From an uncultured Clostridia bacterium (lineage in GTDB: Bacteria; Bacillota; Clostridia; Christensenellales; Borkfalkiaceae): DNA of 39,906 nt. The translations under genes were made by a program, and so were the position numbers. This document shows positions 32,448 through 39,906 of the stretch, one piece after another. The stretch covers positions 1-39,906 of the forward strand of contig CANRKK010000023.1 in NCBI GenBank assembly GCA_947631195.1. The letters run 5' to 3'. The notes under the pieces were generated by a model. That model was not told where the DNA came from. It worked only from the letters and a program-made list of their open reading frames with translations, and did not search any database. The number at the start of each line of letters is the position of its first letter. Position 1 is the first letter of the stretch.

Positions 32448-33818
32448 ATGAAAAAGTCCGCCAATATGACGCAGCGCAAAGGGCTTTTTAAAAACCTGTG
32501 CCTGTTTATAGCCCCGCTTATGTTCACGGGCATATTACAGCTTTTATACACCGCGAGCGACCTGATAATCTGCGGTTCGTTCGGCCCCTCCAACTCCACC
32601 GCCGCCATTTCGGAGACAAATCCCCTCGTAAACCTTATAGTAAATACCTTTTTGGGGCTCGCCACGGGCTCGAACGTGCTTATGGCGCAGTGCTTCGGCG
32701 CGGGCAACGCCGAAAAAGGGCAAAGGGTGGTTTATACCTCGATGGCGCTTTCCGTTGTGCTGGGGATATGCGTGGGAGTGTTCGGCGCGATATGTTCGCG
32801 GTATTTTTTGGCGTGGATGCAGACGCCCGCCGACGTTATAGATCTCTCCACCGAATATCTCGCCATCTACTTTATAGGCGTGCCCTTTACAATGATATAC
32901 AACTTCGGCTCCTCGTTGCTGAGGGCGACGGGCGACACAAAAATGCCCTTCTGCTTTTTGACCGCGTCGGGCATTATAAACGTTGCGCTCAACCTGCTGT
33001 TTGTTATAGTTTTCGGGCTGGGCGTGGCGGGCGTGGCGATATGCACCGCCATCTCCCAATTCTGCGCCGCCGCGATGGTGGTTGTTTATATGGTTAAAAA
33101 GAGGGCGGGGTTCTTTATCTTCCGTATAACAAAAATAAAATTTTACAAAACGGAAACGCTGGAAATAACCAAAATCGGCCTGCCCGCGGGCATACAGAGT
33201 TTTATATTCTCCCTTTCAAATATAATGATTATGTCCAGCATAAATTCCCTCGGCACCGAAGTTTTGGGCGGCAACGGCGCCGCCTCCTCGCTGGAAGGGT
33301 TTGTGTACACTTCGATGGAGAGCTGCGCGCAGGGGGCTATGACCTTTGCCTCGGCTAACTACGGCGCGGGCAAAAAATCCAATATATCCCTTGCAATCGC
33401 TTACTCGCTCGTGCTTATTTTAATAATCTGGGCGGCGCTGAGCTCGGTGATTTTGCTCCTTTCGGAACCGCTTTTAAAGCTGTATGTCTCCACGCCGGGG
33501 GCGATACAGGCAGGCAAAGAGAGGCTTTTGGCAATTCTTCTCACCTACTTTTTGTGCGGCTTTATGGACACTTTCGCCTATTCGCTGCGCGCCATCGGAT
33601 ATTCCCTGCTGCCTGCGGCGATAAGCGCGGCGGGCGCATGCGGTTTCCGCTTAATATGGGTGTTTTTTGTGTTCCCCATCCCCTATTTCAACAACCTTCT
33701 GTGGCTTTCGCTCTCCTATCCAATCTCGTGGATGCTTACGCTCGCGGCGCAATTCGTTTGTTTTGCAATACTGTTTAAGCGGCTGGATTTCAGCGGCCGT
33801 AAAAAACAGGCGGAATGA
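32448..33818 (+). CDS. MATE-family efflux transporter
   Basis: A 456-residue membrane exporter with about 12 helices in two homologous halves. The N-terminal pattern GILQLLYTASDLIICGSFGPSNSTAAISETNPLVNLIVNTFLGLATGSNVLMAQCFGAGN is that of Na+- or H+-driven MATE multidrug exporters, with a second matching bundle starting near GLPAGIQSFIFSLSNIMIMSSINSLG. Substrates are likely cationic drugs or metabolites. The ATG at 32448 is 10 bases from the -10 box and has no ribosome site; an ATG at 32466 is an alternative start. Confidence 0.92.
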   Translation: MKKSANMTQRKGLFKNLCLFIAPLMFTGILQLLYTASDLIICGSFGPSNSTAAISETNPLVNLIVNTFLGLATGSNVLMAQCFGAGNAEKGQRVVYTSMALSVVLGICVGVFGAICSRYFLAWMQTPADVIDLSTEYLAIYFIGVPFTMIYNFGSSLLRATGDTKMPFCFLTASGIINVALNLLFVIVFGLGVAGVAICTAISQFCAAAMVVVYMVKKRAGFFIFRITKIKFYKTETLEITKIGLPAGIQSFIFSLSNIMIMSSINSLGTEVLGGNGAASSLEGFVYTSMESCAQGAMTFASANYGAGKKSNISLAIAYSLVLILIIWAALSSVILLLSEPLLKLYVSTPGAIQAGKERLLAILLTYFLCGFMDTFAYSLRAIGYSLLPAAISAAGACGFRLIWVFFVFPIPYFNNLLWLSLSYPISWMLTLAAQFVCFAILFKRLDFSGRKKQAE

Positions 33819-33856
33819 TGTTTAGATTTTACAAATCCGAAATATCGCGGTTTTCG

Positions 33857-33886
33857 TTGCTTTTTTTGAAAAGTCTGTGATATAAT
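33857..33886 (+). promoter_or_regulatory. Promoter of the ECF S-component gene
   Basis: TTGCTT (33857-33862), 18 bases, extended -10 TGATATAAT (TATAAT 33881-33886). Unlike several neighbours this gene has a normal leader and a CGGAG ribosome site before the ATG at 33917. Confidence 0.7.
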
Positions 33887-33916
33887 GAAAAAAATATTTT
33901 TCTTCGGAGTTTTTTT

Positions 33917-34486
33917 ATGTTAGATACGGCTCTGCAAAAACAAAAACTGTCCGTACGGCTCACGGTAAAGGCCACAATAGCCATATTCCTCGCCGTGCTG
34001 GCCGTCGCCCTGCCCCAGCTCACCCACACGATAGGGGGCGCGCAGGCGGGGGCAATCTATATGCCGATGTATATGCCCGCGCTGCTTGCGGGGCTGCTTT
34101 TGGGTCCGCTGTGGGGGCTCGGCGTGGGGATAGCTTCGCCCTTGGTGAGCTACGCCTTTACCGCGCTTGCCCTTAACGCCGCCATGCCCGCCCTTGAAAG
34201 GCTGCCCTATATGATAATCGAGGTCGGCATTTTCGGGCTGGTTCCCGGGCTGTTTTGCAAGCGGGCGCAAAAATCCCCCCTTGTCGCTTTTCCCGCCGTG
34301 CTCGCCGCACAGGCTTCGGGCAGGCTGGCATACGTCGTGTACAACCTGATCGCGGGGAAAACGGCGTCATACGTATTTAATTCCGTCGCCACAAGTTTTA
34401 CGGGGCTGTGGCTGCAGGCGGCAATCGTTCCCGTTATAGCTATACTTCTCTTTGCGGTGCTTAAACATGAACAGAAATCTGAGTAA
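33917..34486 (+). CDS. ECF transporter S component
   Basis: A 189-residue membrane protein with five or six helices, typical in size and pattern for substrate-binding S components of energy-coupling-factor transporters: a soluble N-terminal start, Ala/Gly-rich helices, and PMYMPALLAGLLLGPLWGLGVGIASPLVSYAF with a small-residue helix expected to dock on EcfT. It should import a vitamin or similar micronutrient using a shared EcfAA'T module, which is not in this window. The substrate cannot be told; no riboswitch is seen upstream. The DUF1893 gene overlaps its 3' end by 20 bases. Confidence 0.82.
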   Translation: MLDTALQKQKLSVRLTVKATIAIFLAVLAVALPQLTHTIGGAQAGAIYMPMYMPALLAGLLLGPLWGLGVGIASPLVSYAFTALALNAAMPALERLPYMIIEVGIFGLVPGLFCKRAQKSPLVAFPAVLAAQASGRLAYVVYNLIAGKTASYVFNSVATSFTGLWLQAAIVPVIAILLFAVLKHEQKSE

Positions 34487-34880
34487 AGCCAAACAACAGC
34501 TGGCCGAGGGCGCGTCCCTCGCAATCGTAAACGGCGGCGGGGTTTTGACCTACGCCGAACACGGAATAAAGACTCTTTTATCCCTGCAATGCGGCTCGCT
34601 GACGGGCGCATTCGTCGCCGACAAAATAGTCGGCAAGGCGGCGGCAATGATGCTGGTGCGGGGCGGAGCCATCGAGGTTTACGCCGAGATAATCTCGGAA
34701 CCCGCCCTCGAAGTGTTTAAAAAACACAGGGTGATATGCCTATACGGCACTTTGGTGCCCAACATTATAAACCGCGACAAGACGGGGATCTGCCCGATGG
34801 AAGAGGCCGTTTTGGGCGTGGACGACATTAAAAAGGCGTATGAAATTTTGATTGAAAAGACGGGCGGCGCGGACAGATAA
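34467..34880 (+). CDS. DUF1893 domain protein
   Basis: A 137-residue protein that matches DUF1893 along its whole length: SLAIVNGGGVLTYAEHGIKTLL, VADKIVGKAAAMMLVRGGAIEVYAEIISEPALE and NIINRDKTGICPMEEAVLG. The fold is cytidine-deaminase-like, but the canonical zinc-ligand motif HxE...PCxxC is not evident; the single conserved ICPMEE segment may replace it. Function unknown. I chose the ATG at 34467, inside the end of the ECF gene, because it gives the expected domain start; an in-frame ATG at 34452 is also possible. Overlap implies co-translation with the S component. Confidence 0.83.
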   Translation: MNRNLSKAKQQLAEGASLAIVNGGGVLTYAEHGIKTLLSLQCGSLTGAFVADKIVGKAAAMMLVRGGAIEVYAEIISEPALEVFKKHRVICLYGTLVPNIINRDKTGICPMEEAVLGVDDIKKAYEILIEKTGGADR

Positions 34881-34930
34881 ACCGCGCCACTCTTGCGTTT
34901 ATAAATAAAAATAGGGGGAATAAACCTGAT

Positions 34931-35854
34931 ATGTGTACCGCAATCGGCCTTAAAACTTCAAACAACTACTACTTCGGGCGCACGCTGGACGTGTGCTCCA
35001 CCCACGGCGAAACCACCGTCACCGCGCCGAGAAATTTCCCCCTCGTTTTCAGGGAGGCAGGCGTTTTAAAGACCCACCGCGCCATTATCGGCACGGCGCA
35101 CGTCGCGGGCGGCATGCCCCTGTACTACGAGGCGATGAACGAGGACGGGCTGTGCATGGCGGGGCTGAACTTTCCGCAAAACGCCGTGTATCACCCCGTG
35201 CAGAAGGGCAAAACCAACGTGGCGCCCTTTGAAATAATACCCTATATCCTCGGCAGCTGCAAAACCCTCGCGGAAGCGAAAGAGGCCTTAAAAAACATAA
35301 ACGTGGCCGACATTTCCTTTTCGGCAGAGCTTCCCCATACGCCGCTGCACTGGATGATAGGCGACGGGACGGGCGAGATTGTCGCGGAGAGCGTGGCGGA
35401 CGGGCTGAAAGTTTACGACAACCCCGCGGGCGTTTTAACCAACAACCCCACCTTCGACATGCAGCTGTTCAACCTTAAAAACTACGCGGCCCTCTCCCCC
35501 TACAATCCCGGAACGGCCTTTGCGCAGGGGCCCGACCTGACCCCCTACAGCCGCGGCATGGGCGCGCTCGGGCTGCCCGGAGACTGGTCCTCACCCTCCC
35601 GCTTTGTCAGGGCGACCTTTGTTAAATTCAACATACTCCCCGAAAAGGAGCAATTTGGCGGCGCGGACTTTTTCAACGTTTTAGAATCGGTGAAGGTCCC
35701 CAACGGCTGCGTGGAGGGCGAAAGCGGCTTTCAATACACCGTGTATTCCTGCTGCTGCGACACGAAAAACTTAACATATACCCGCAAAAGTTATTCGGGC
35801 GAGCTCTCCGTCGCCACCCTCGTCCCCGACGGCAGCGAACTGAAAAGCAATTGA
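34931..35854 (+). CDS. Choloylglycine hydrolase family enzyme (bile salt hydrolase/penicillin acylase type)
   Basis: A 307-residue Ntn-type amide hydrolase. Cys2 becomes the N-terminal nucleophile once Met1 is removed. Arg17 and Asp20 (FGRTLD), Asn80 (AGLN), Asn171 or Asn172 (TNN) and Arg224 (SSPSRFVR) match the active-site residues of bile salt hydrolases and penicillin V acylases. Length and sequence fit the Gram-positive group. It could remove glycine or taurine from bile acids or cleave N-acyl signals; sequence alone does not decide. No signal peptide, as usual for bile salt hydrolases. AGGGGG precedes the ATG. Confidence 0.9.
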   Translation: MCTAIGLKTSNNYYFGRTLDVCSTHGETTVTAPRNFPLVFREAGVLKTHRAIIGTAHVAGGMPLYYEAMNEDGLCMAGLNFPQNAVYHPVQKGKTNVAPFEIIPYILGSCKTLAEAKEALKNINVADISFSAELPHTPLHWMIGDGTGEIVAESVADGLKVYDNPAGVLTNNPTFDMQLFNLKNYAALSPYNPGTAFAQGPDLTPYSRGMGALGLPGDWSSPSRFVRATFVKFNILPEKEQFGGADFFNVLESVKVPNGCVEGESGFQYTVYSCCCDTKNLTYTRKSYSGELSVATLVPDGSELKSN

Positions 35855-36116
35855 GTTCACAAAAATTTTCGTGCGGCGGACCGTCGCTACCCTTGCCCTC
35901 TTCCGTCACCTAGGCACAGGGCTCCCAAAAATTGCAGCATAGCGCAATTTTTGGGAAGAGGAGCCGCAACATGGCAAATTTGCCGTTTACGCGAAGTGTA
36001 AATCGGCTTAAAGCCAATGTTTGCGGCGACGAGGGGCAGGGTGCCCTGAAAGGGCGGGTGGGAGTAACACACATACCCCCAAATATTGTCAATAATTAAG
36101 GCGTTTTGAAACGCTG
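35855..36116. repeat. Dispersed repeat family E with a long hairpin
   Basis: No gene. A 12-bp hairpin (CCCAAAAATTGC 35924-35935 with GCAATTTTTGGG 35944-35955) is nested in a larger structure with CTTGCCCTCTTCCGTC at its left side, which recurs at 39736 onward. GTGCCCTGAAAGGGC lies near the right side. A short hairpin GCGTTT-TG-AAACGC is at 36101-36114. Confidence 0.7.
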
Positions 36117-36153
36117 AAAGTCCGCCCGCGGCATTGTGCCGCGGGCGGACTTT
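36117..36153. terminator. Perfect 16-bp hairpin, terminator of the XRE gene
   Basis: AAAGTCCGCCCGCGGC (36117-36132) pairs with GCCGCGGGCGGACTTT (36138-36153), loop ATTGT. It is 14 bases after the XRE stop on the minus strand, with a short T run; the same hairpin can end transcripts from the left. Confidence 0.8.
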
Positions 36154-36167
36154 GTCATATTGCGTCT

Positions 36168-36470
36168 TTAATCTTCAAGTAAATTGATTATGGCCTTCTT
36201 CTTTTTGTCGGGCAATTTGCGGAATTGCCCTATCAAAACTTTTTCCTGCGCGTTTACAAGTTCGCTGTCCTCGTCCTCGGCAAAAAATTGCGCGAGCGTT
36301 ATGCCGAACGCCCCGCAAAGCCGCATAAGAGTGTCAAGGCTCGGCAGCGCGTTTGGTTTTGTCAAAAGCGTGGACACGGTCGATTGCGTAAGCTCGGCTT
36401 CCAAAGCAAGCTGGTTTGTGCTCCAGCCCCGCTCGTCCCTCAGATGCTTTATCTTTTCTATGATATCCAT
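36168..36470 (-). CDS. XRE-family helix-turn-helix regulator
   Basis: A 100-residue protein. Residues about 5-65 are a Cro/CI-type domain (RDERGWSTNQLALEAELTQSTVSTLLTK...PSLDTLMRLCGAFGITLAQFF), followed by an acidic linker and a basic C-terminal helix (FRKLPDKKKKAIINLLED). This layout is common for stand-alone regulators in Clostridia. The ATG lies six bases from a -10 box (TATAAT, 36477-36482 on the minus strand), so it is probably leaderless. It is divergent from the zinc-ribbon membrane protein and may control it. Confidence 0.88.
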   Translation of the reverse strand: MDIIEKIKHLRDERGWSTNQLALEAELTQSTVSTLLTKPNALPSLDTLMRLCGAFGITLAQFFAEDEDSELVNAQEKVLIGQFRKLPDKKKKAIINLLED

Positions 36471-36516
36471 AGCTATATTATAATCAAAGCACCGTTAAAA
36501 ATTTAGCGGCATACCG

Positions 36517-36545
36517 TTGACAAATTATCGTACATTCGTTATAAT
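36517..36545 (+). promoter_or_regulatory. Promoter of the zinc-ribbon membrane protein gene
   Basis: TTGACA (36517-36522), 17 bases, TATAAT (36540-36545): both boxes match consensus. AGGAGC lies before the ATG at 36584. Confidence 0.85.
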
Positions 36546-36583
36546 ATTGTCGTTATTTCGATAAACACAGGAGCAATCAAGAG

Positions 36584-38551
36584 ATGAACAAATGTCCCAA
36601 CTGCGGCACGGAATTCGAGGGCAAGTTTTGTCCCGAGTGCGGCGAAAGCATTTCAAACACCAAAATCTGTCCCCGTTGCGGCGCGGAGTGTGCAAGCGGA
36701 GCTAAATTCTGCAATATGTGCGGCTATTCTTTTGCGGGAACGGCCTCGCAATCCGCAGGGGACAAGCCGCAGACGGCGAAACCGCCAAAACCGGAGGCAG
36801 TCTATAAAAAGGCGCACAAAGTATTGGGCGTTCTCCCCGTAGTTACGGCCCTTTTGTTTGCCGTGCTGGCGTTTGTGTGCATGGCTCTGCCCGCCGTTGC
36901 TACGCCCGCCTTTGAAATCATGGGAGAAAAGATCCCTTCGGAAAATTTAGGCAGTTTGTTTGCGGCTTACGCAGGCAAGATTGAGGACGTGCCCATAAGG
37001 GGCCATGCTATAGCCGCGGTCGCGGCGGCCGCTTTTGCCGCGGCGTTTGCCCTTGTATTGGCCGTATGTAACAAGAACAAACGGCTGAAAACATATGCCT
37101 CGGGCTTTTTATCGGCGCTTAAATTTTTATGTTCGGCGGCTTACATTGCCCTTATTGTTATAAGCTCGGTTATAATGGGCACAATTTCCGCAACGGACGA
37201 GGGCACGGGGCTTATAACCGCGGGAGCGGGAGTTATACTGCTGCTTGTTTTTTCCTGCCTCGCCTTTGCCGTAACCCTTGCCTGCGCCGTCGCGGACAGG
37301 TTTATCGTTTTAAAAAACTTTCCGCAGTTTGGTGAGATTCCCGAAAAAAAACCGATAGCACCGCCTGCAGAACTTGGTGAACCCGCTAAGCCTATACCGG
37401 TAGCTCCTCCGCCGCAGATTCCCCTTTCAAAAAGAGATTATTTAGCTATAAGAAGATTTTACGCGCACCGTAAAGCCGTAGCCGTTTTAAATGTTTTTTT
37501 AATATTGATTACAACTACGTTAATTGGGTTTTGTATTTTTCCTATTTCTTGGGGTATTGATAAGAAATTATATAACTTTAGAATAATTTTGGGATACGGA
37601 GGAATTGAAGCCGTTGCGGTAGGGTTTTTTATATATCTATCGACATATTTGATTTCGTTTGTCCGCAACGGTCAAAAGATAATCGATATCAGCATATGCT
37701 ACAATAAAAGAACGGCAATTTGTTTAGCCGTATCGGTTTTATTTACAGCATTGTCTATAATTGCGGTTACTTATTGCATTTCAGATGTGGACAATGTGAT
37801 GTACGAATGGTTGCTTCGTCTAAACAGTATAGTGTTGGGGCTTTCCTTTCTTTTTATAAATATTGGGATTATCTCATTAATAACAACAAAAAAATATTAT
37901 TTATTAGTATATGGCGCCAAAAATCCCGGTAAAAATCCACAATTAAATAAATACGGTCAAAAGTTTATATGCGAGCAACAGGATTATGTTTTACGCAATA
38001 ATCAATATAAAAATTATTTAGAAAAGTTGTCTGCCTATAAAGCCGGGCTGCAACAATACAACCTTGCAAAAGAAATGTGCCGGACGGGATATGACTATGA
38101 TAACAGCACCGACAGAAAGCTGTTTTGGGCGCGCACTCACAAGTTTTTGTTAGTGCTCATTGCCATATTGATAGCCGCTTTAATTGCTTTGGCGGTGGTT
38201 TTGCCCGTCACTCTGCCCGCACCCGAGCCTCACGATTTGGACGGCACATACTATGTTTACCGCAATAACGGATACGAAAAGGACAACTATATAGTGATAA
38301 CGGGCAACCATTGGGAGGACGACGACGGCGTAAACGGGTGGCTGGAACGCAGCGACGGCAATCTGTCCTTCAGAAGCATAGTTTTCGGTGTAGAGGATGA
38401 GGTATATAGCGGCGAACGGGTCAGCGAGGGCGTACTGAAACTGAACGTTTTAGGCTGGGATATGTATTTTTGCGTGGACGGCAAAACTCCGCCCGACGAA
38501 AAAGCGGCCATCGTAAAATTTGCGCCGCGGACGGTTTTTGAAATTCCTTGA
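36584..38551 (+). CDS. Multi-pass membrane protein with double zinc ribbon
   Basis: A 655-residue protein. The N-terminus has two zinc-ribbon units with cysteines at 4, 7, 16, 19 and 29, 32, 43, 46. Four hydrophobic segments follow (about 82-234), then a proline-rich linker, four more (about 300-435), a charged helical stretch, one last membrane segment (KFLLVLIAILIAALIALAVVL) and an outside C-terminal beta domain of about 110 residues (DLDGTYYVYRNNGYEKDNYIVI...). Function unknown; the ribbons likely bind protein or RNA on the inside. By eye, the stretch 37430-38070 is much AT-richer than the gene's ends, which suggests a mosaic origin. Confidence 0.8.
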   Translation: MNKCPNCGTEFEGKFCPECGESISNTKICPRCGAECASGAKFCNMCGYSFAGTASQSAGDKPQTAKPPKPEAVYKKAHKVLGVLPVVTALLFAVLAFVCMALPAVATPAFEIMGEKIPSENLGSLFAAYAGKIEDVPIRGHAIAAVAAAAFAAAFALVLAVCNKNKRLKTYASGFLSALKFLCSAAYIALIVISSVIMGTISATDEGTGLITAGAGVILLLVFSCLAFAVTLACAVADRFIVLKNFPQFGEIPEKKPIAPPAELGEPAKPIPVAPPPQIPLSKRDYLAIRRFYAHRKAVAVLNVFLILITTTLIGFCIFPISWGIDKKLYNFRIILGYGGIEAVAVGFFIYLSTYLISFVRNGQKIIDISICYNKRTAICLAVSVLFTALSIIAVTYCISDVDNVMYEWLLRLNSIVLGLSFLFINIGIISLITTKKYYLLVYGAKNPGKNPQLNKYGQKFICEQQDYVLRNNQYKNYLEKLSAYKAGLQQYNLAKEMCRTGYDYDNSTDRKLFWARTHKFLLVLIAILIAALIALAVVLPVTLPAPEPHDLDGTYYVYRNNGYEKDNYIVITGNHWEDDDGVNGWLERSDGNLSFRSIVFGVEDEVYSGERVSEGVLKLNVLGWDMYFCVDGKTPPDEKAAIVKFAPRTVFEIP

Positions 38552-38576
38552 CTTTTTTATGCTGTAATGATATAGT
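38548..38576 (+). promoter_or_regulatory. Promoter of the TerY-C gene
   Basis: TTGACT (38548-38553, overlapping the upstream stop codon), 17 bases, TATAGT (38571-38576). AAGGTGG before the ATG is the ribosome site. Confidence 0.68.
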
Positions 38577-38608
38577 TTAAGTAATGATTTATTTAATAAG
38601 GTGGCATT

Positions 38609-39058
38609 ATGGGACGCGTGATAAATTTGGTTATATATTGCCAAAACGGCAGAGGACGTTACAGGGCATATTTTGAAGAACAACAACCCAAACAATGGTA
38701 CGGCATCCGTGCGGAGCAAATGCCCGATTTATCTATTTTTGAACGCTCGCTGAAAAATCAAAACAGCAAGAATTTCGGCGATTCTCTTGCGGTTAAATAC
38801 CCCGCTGCCGGCAACACTTCGGCAGAAGAGAGTTATTCGGGCGCGTTTTATTCGGGATGTTTAAAATGTCCCACGTGCGGCAACACCGGTTTTGTAAAGT
38901 GCGGCCGCTGCGGAGAATTAACCTGCTGGAACGAAGGTCATTTTGTGTGCGCGGCGTGCGGCAATTCGGGAGAAGTAACAGGGACAATCTCCGATGTTAA
39001 CGCAAATTCGGGCGGCGGCGCAACGGGGCCAAAGTTAAACATAAGAGACGGTAAATAG
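38609..39058 (+). CDS. Stand-alone TerY-C zinc-binding domain protein
   Basis: A 149-residue protein. The C-terminal part (about 78-125) matches the TerY-C metal-binding domain: YSGAFYSGC-x2-CPTCGNTGFVKC-x2-CGELTCWNEGHFVCAACGNSG, with eight or more cysteines for zinc. TerY-C is known as the tail of VWA proteins in tellurite-resistance (Ter) systems, but here there is no VWA domain, only an unrecognised N-terminal segment of about 75 residues. The neighbour upstream is the zinc-ribbon membrane protein. It has its own promoter and terminator. I infer a partner-binding zinc protein; no other Ter gene lies in the window. Confidence 0.8.
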   Translation: MGRVINLVIYCQNGRGRYRAYFEEQQPKQWYGIRAEQMPDLSIFERSLKNQNSKNFGDSLAVKYPAAGNTSAEESYSGAFYSGCLKCPTCGNTGFVKCGRCGELTCWNEGHFVCAACGNSGEVTGTISDVNANSGGGATGPKLNIRDGK

Positions 39059-39073
39059 TTTTTAAAGCATTAT

Positions 39074-39100
39074 AAAAGGCGCGGTTTTGGCGCCTTTTTT
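39074..39100 (+). terminator. Intrinsic terminator of the TerY-C gene
   Basis: AAAAGGCGC (39074-39082), 7-base loop, GCGCCTTTT (39090-39098), continuing into six T in all. Confidence 0.9.
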
Positions 39101-39906
39101 GTTTTGTCATTTTATCCGCCAAGCGTTCCGCTTGACCTTGGTGTCTTTATTGCGATAACGCTTGATTGGGGTTGTCTCAAGTCAAACGATTTTTTTAATA
39201 TATTAATGGGCGAAACGGGCGTTAATTCCTCAAATTACGTTAGCCATACATTCCGCTGAACGCTACAACACCGTTTTCAACAGGGTTCACGAAAATTTTC
39301 GTGTGATTGCGCACACTCACGCGAGCGAAGCGACGCTTTGCGCACCGCATTATAAAAATTTCTATAATAAGGTACAAAAAGCGTGGTTTTGCTTGCAACA
39401 TTATTATTTAATATAATAGCAACGTAAATTAAGGTTTGTCATTTCGCGCGAGGCGGCTCCGCCGCCGCTGCCCTGCCGAGGGCTCCCGCCTTGCGGGAAG
39501 CGGCAGAGCGATATGAGACCCGCTGTAAGCGGGCGACCGAGCGAGAGAATCCCCCCGTGGCTGCTTTTGGCCGTTTGGAATAGTAACCTTAACTTACACC
39601 GACCAGCCCACCGTGGGATTACCTCGCGCTCCGCGACTCGGAATGACACGTTCCATCAAACCGCATACATATTATAAATTGCGGCGGGCGCGAAAATTCG
39701 CGCCCGCCGCTAAAATTATGTACACGGCACCCCAACCTTGCCCTCTTCCGTCGCCGACGGGGGAAGAAGCCACGGTAGGAGCCGTTCCTTTATTTTAACA
39801 ATATTGGGGGGGTGGGCGGGACAAAATTAAAAAAGAAAAAGCAACGTGACGTTGCATCCGAGTTTCTTTATTGCGATAACGTGTTACTTGCTTTTTCGCT
39901 CGTCAA
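39101..39906. repeat. Terminal array of dispersed repeats, several inverted relative to earlier copies
   Basis: No gene in 800 bases. In order: a partial family A piece (39118-39190), family B inverted (39208-39290), the 16-bp palindrome CACGAAAATTTTCGTG (39288-39303), family D inverted (39377-39401), family C inverted (39421-39560), a shorter family C copy in direct orientation (39601-39650), a 14-bp GC-rich hairpin (39681-39710), a family E piece (39733-39784), and family A running off the window end (39793-39906). Confidence 0.82.

Noticed and set aside
39404-39798. Small open frames at the right end of the window
   Set aside because: They are repeat families C and E read in frame, without start signals.
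1-39906. tRNA, rRNA, known riboswitches, insertion-sequence transposases
   Set aside because: None recognised on either strand by reading; short or divergent RNAs could be missed without a covariance search.

Overview
The window looks like a chromosomal segment of a Gram-positive, anaerobic gut bacterium of the Bacillota, most likely class Clostridia. The evidence is lipobox lipoproteins, strong AGGAGG-type ribosome sites, TTGACA/TATAAT promoters, flavodoxin-type redox genes, an ECF-transporter S component and a choloylglycine-hydrolase-like enzyme. A Christensenellales/Borkfalkiaceae-like host is only a guess. No rRNA, tRNA or CRISPR array was seen. By eye, base composition is split: about the first 10.5 kb is clearly AT-richer than most of the rest.

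Region 1 (1-10.5 kb, minus strand) looks like an acquired island. A six-gene operon runs from 10322 down to 1221: a small HTH-like protein, a DUF2201-type metallopeptidase-like/VWA protein, a MoxR-type AAA+ ATPase, an 885-residue cytoplasmic BspA-type LRR protein, a 59-residue protein, and a 911-residue protein carrying two RNA polymerase alpha-CTD domains plus a sigma region 4. Downstream, past a terminator, is a MobV/Pre-like relaxase relative that has lost the metal-binding histidines. I consider this operon the best candidate for an undescribed system: an LRR sensor, a MoxR-VWA remodelling pair and a promoter-reading output protein.

Region 2 (10.5-12.6 kb) holds an HTH-Fic protein under an apparently autoregulated promoter, then a convergent unknown gene with a HEPN-like R-x4-H motif, then dispersed repeats. 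Region 3 (12.6-17.9 kb, minus) is a MarR-led redox operon: MarR, flavin-reductase-like protein, ABM monooxygenase, an LRR-flavodoxin lipoprotein fusion, a cyclophilin-like lipoprotein and a CMD-cupin fusion. A second flavin-reductase-like gene lies upstream, beyond a repeat-filled gap.

Region 4 (18.0-28.4 kb) is a maltodextrin-use locus. The minus-strand operon encodes a GH13 neopullulanase-type amylase, a binding protein, two permeases and an over-long MsmK-type ATPase. A divergent LacI-type regulator and a lipoprotein with probable carbohydrate-binding modules follow; the lipoprotein promoter carries two palindromic operators.

Region 5 (29-39 kb) contains a CDF metal exporter, a Nudix-YraN fusion, an ArsB/SLC13-like permease, a MATE exporter, an ECF S component, a DUF1893 protein, a choloylglycine-hydrolase family enzyme, an XRE regulator, a zinc-ribbon membrane protein and a stand-alone TerY-C zinc protein. 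Five genes in the window start 6-10 bases after a -10 box and lack an obvious Shine-Dalgarno site, so they are probably leaderless. Larger gene-free gaps are filled with several families of structured dispersed repeats, some in inverted orientation relative to each other.
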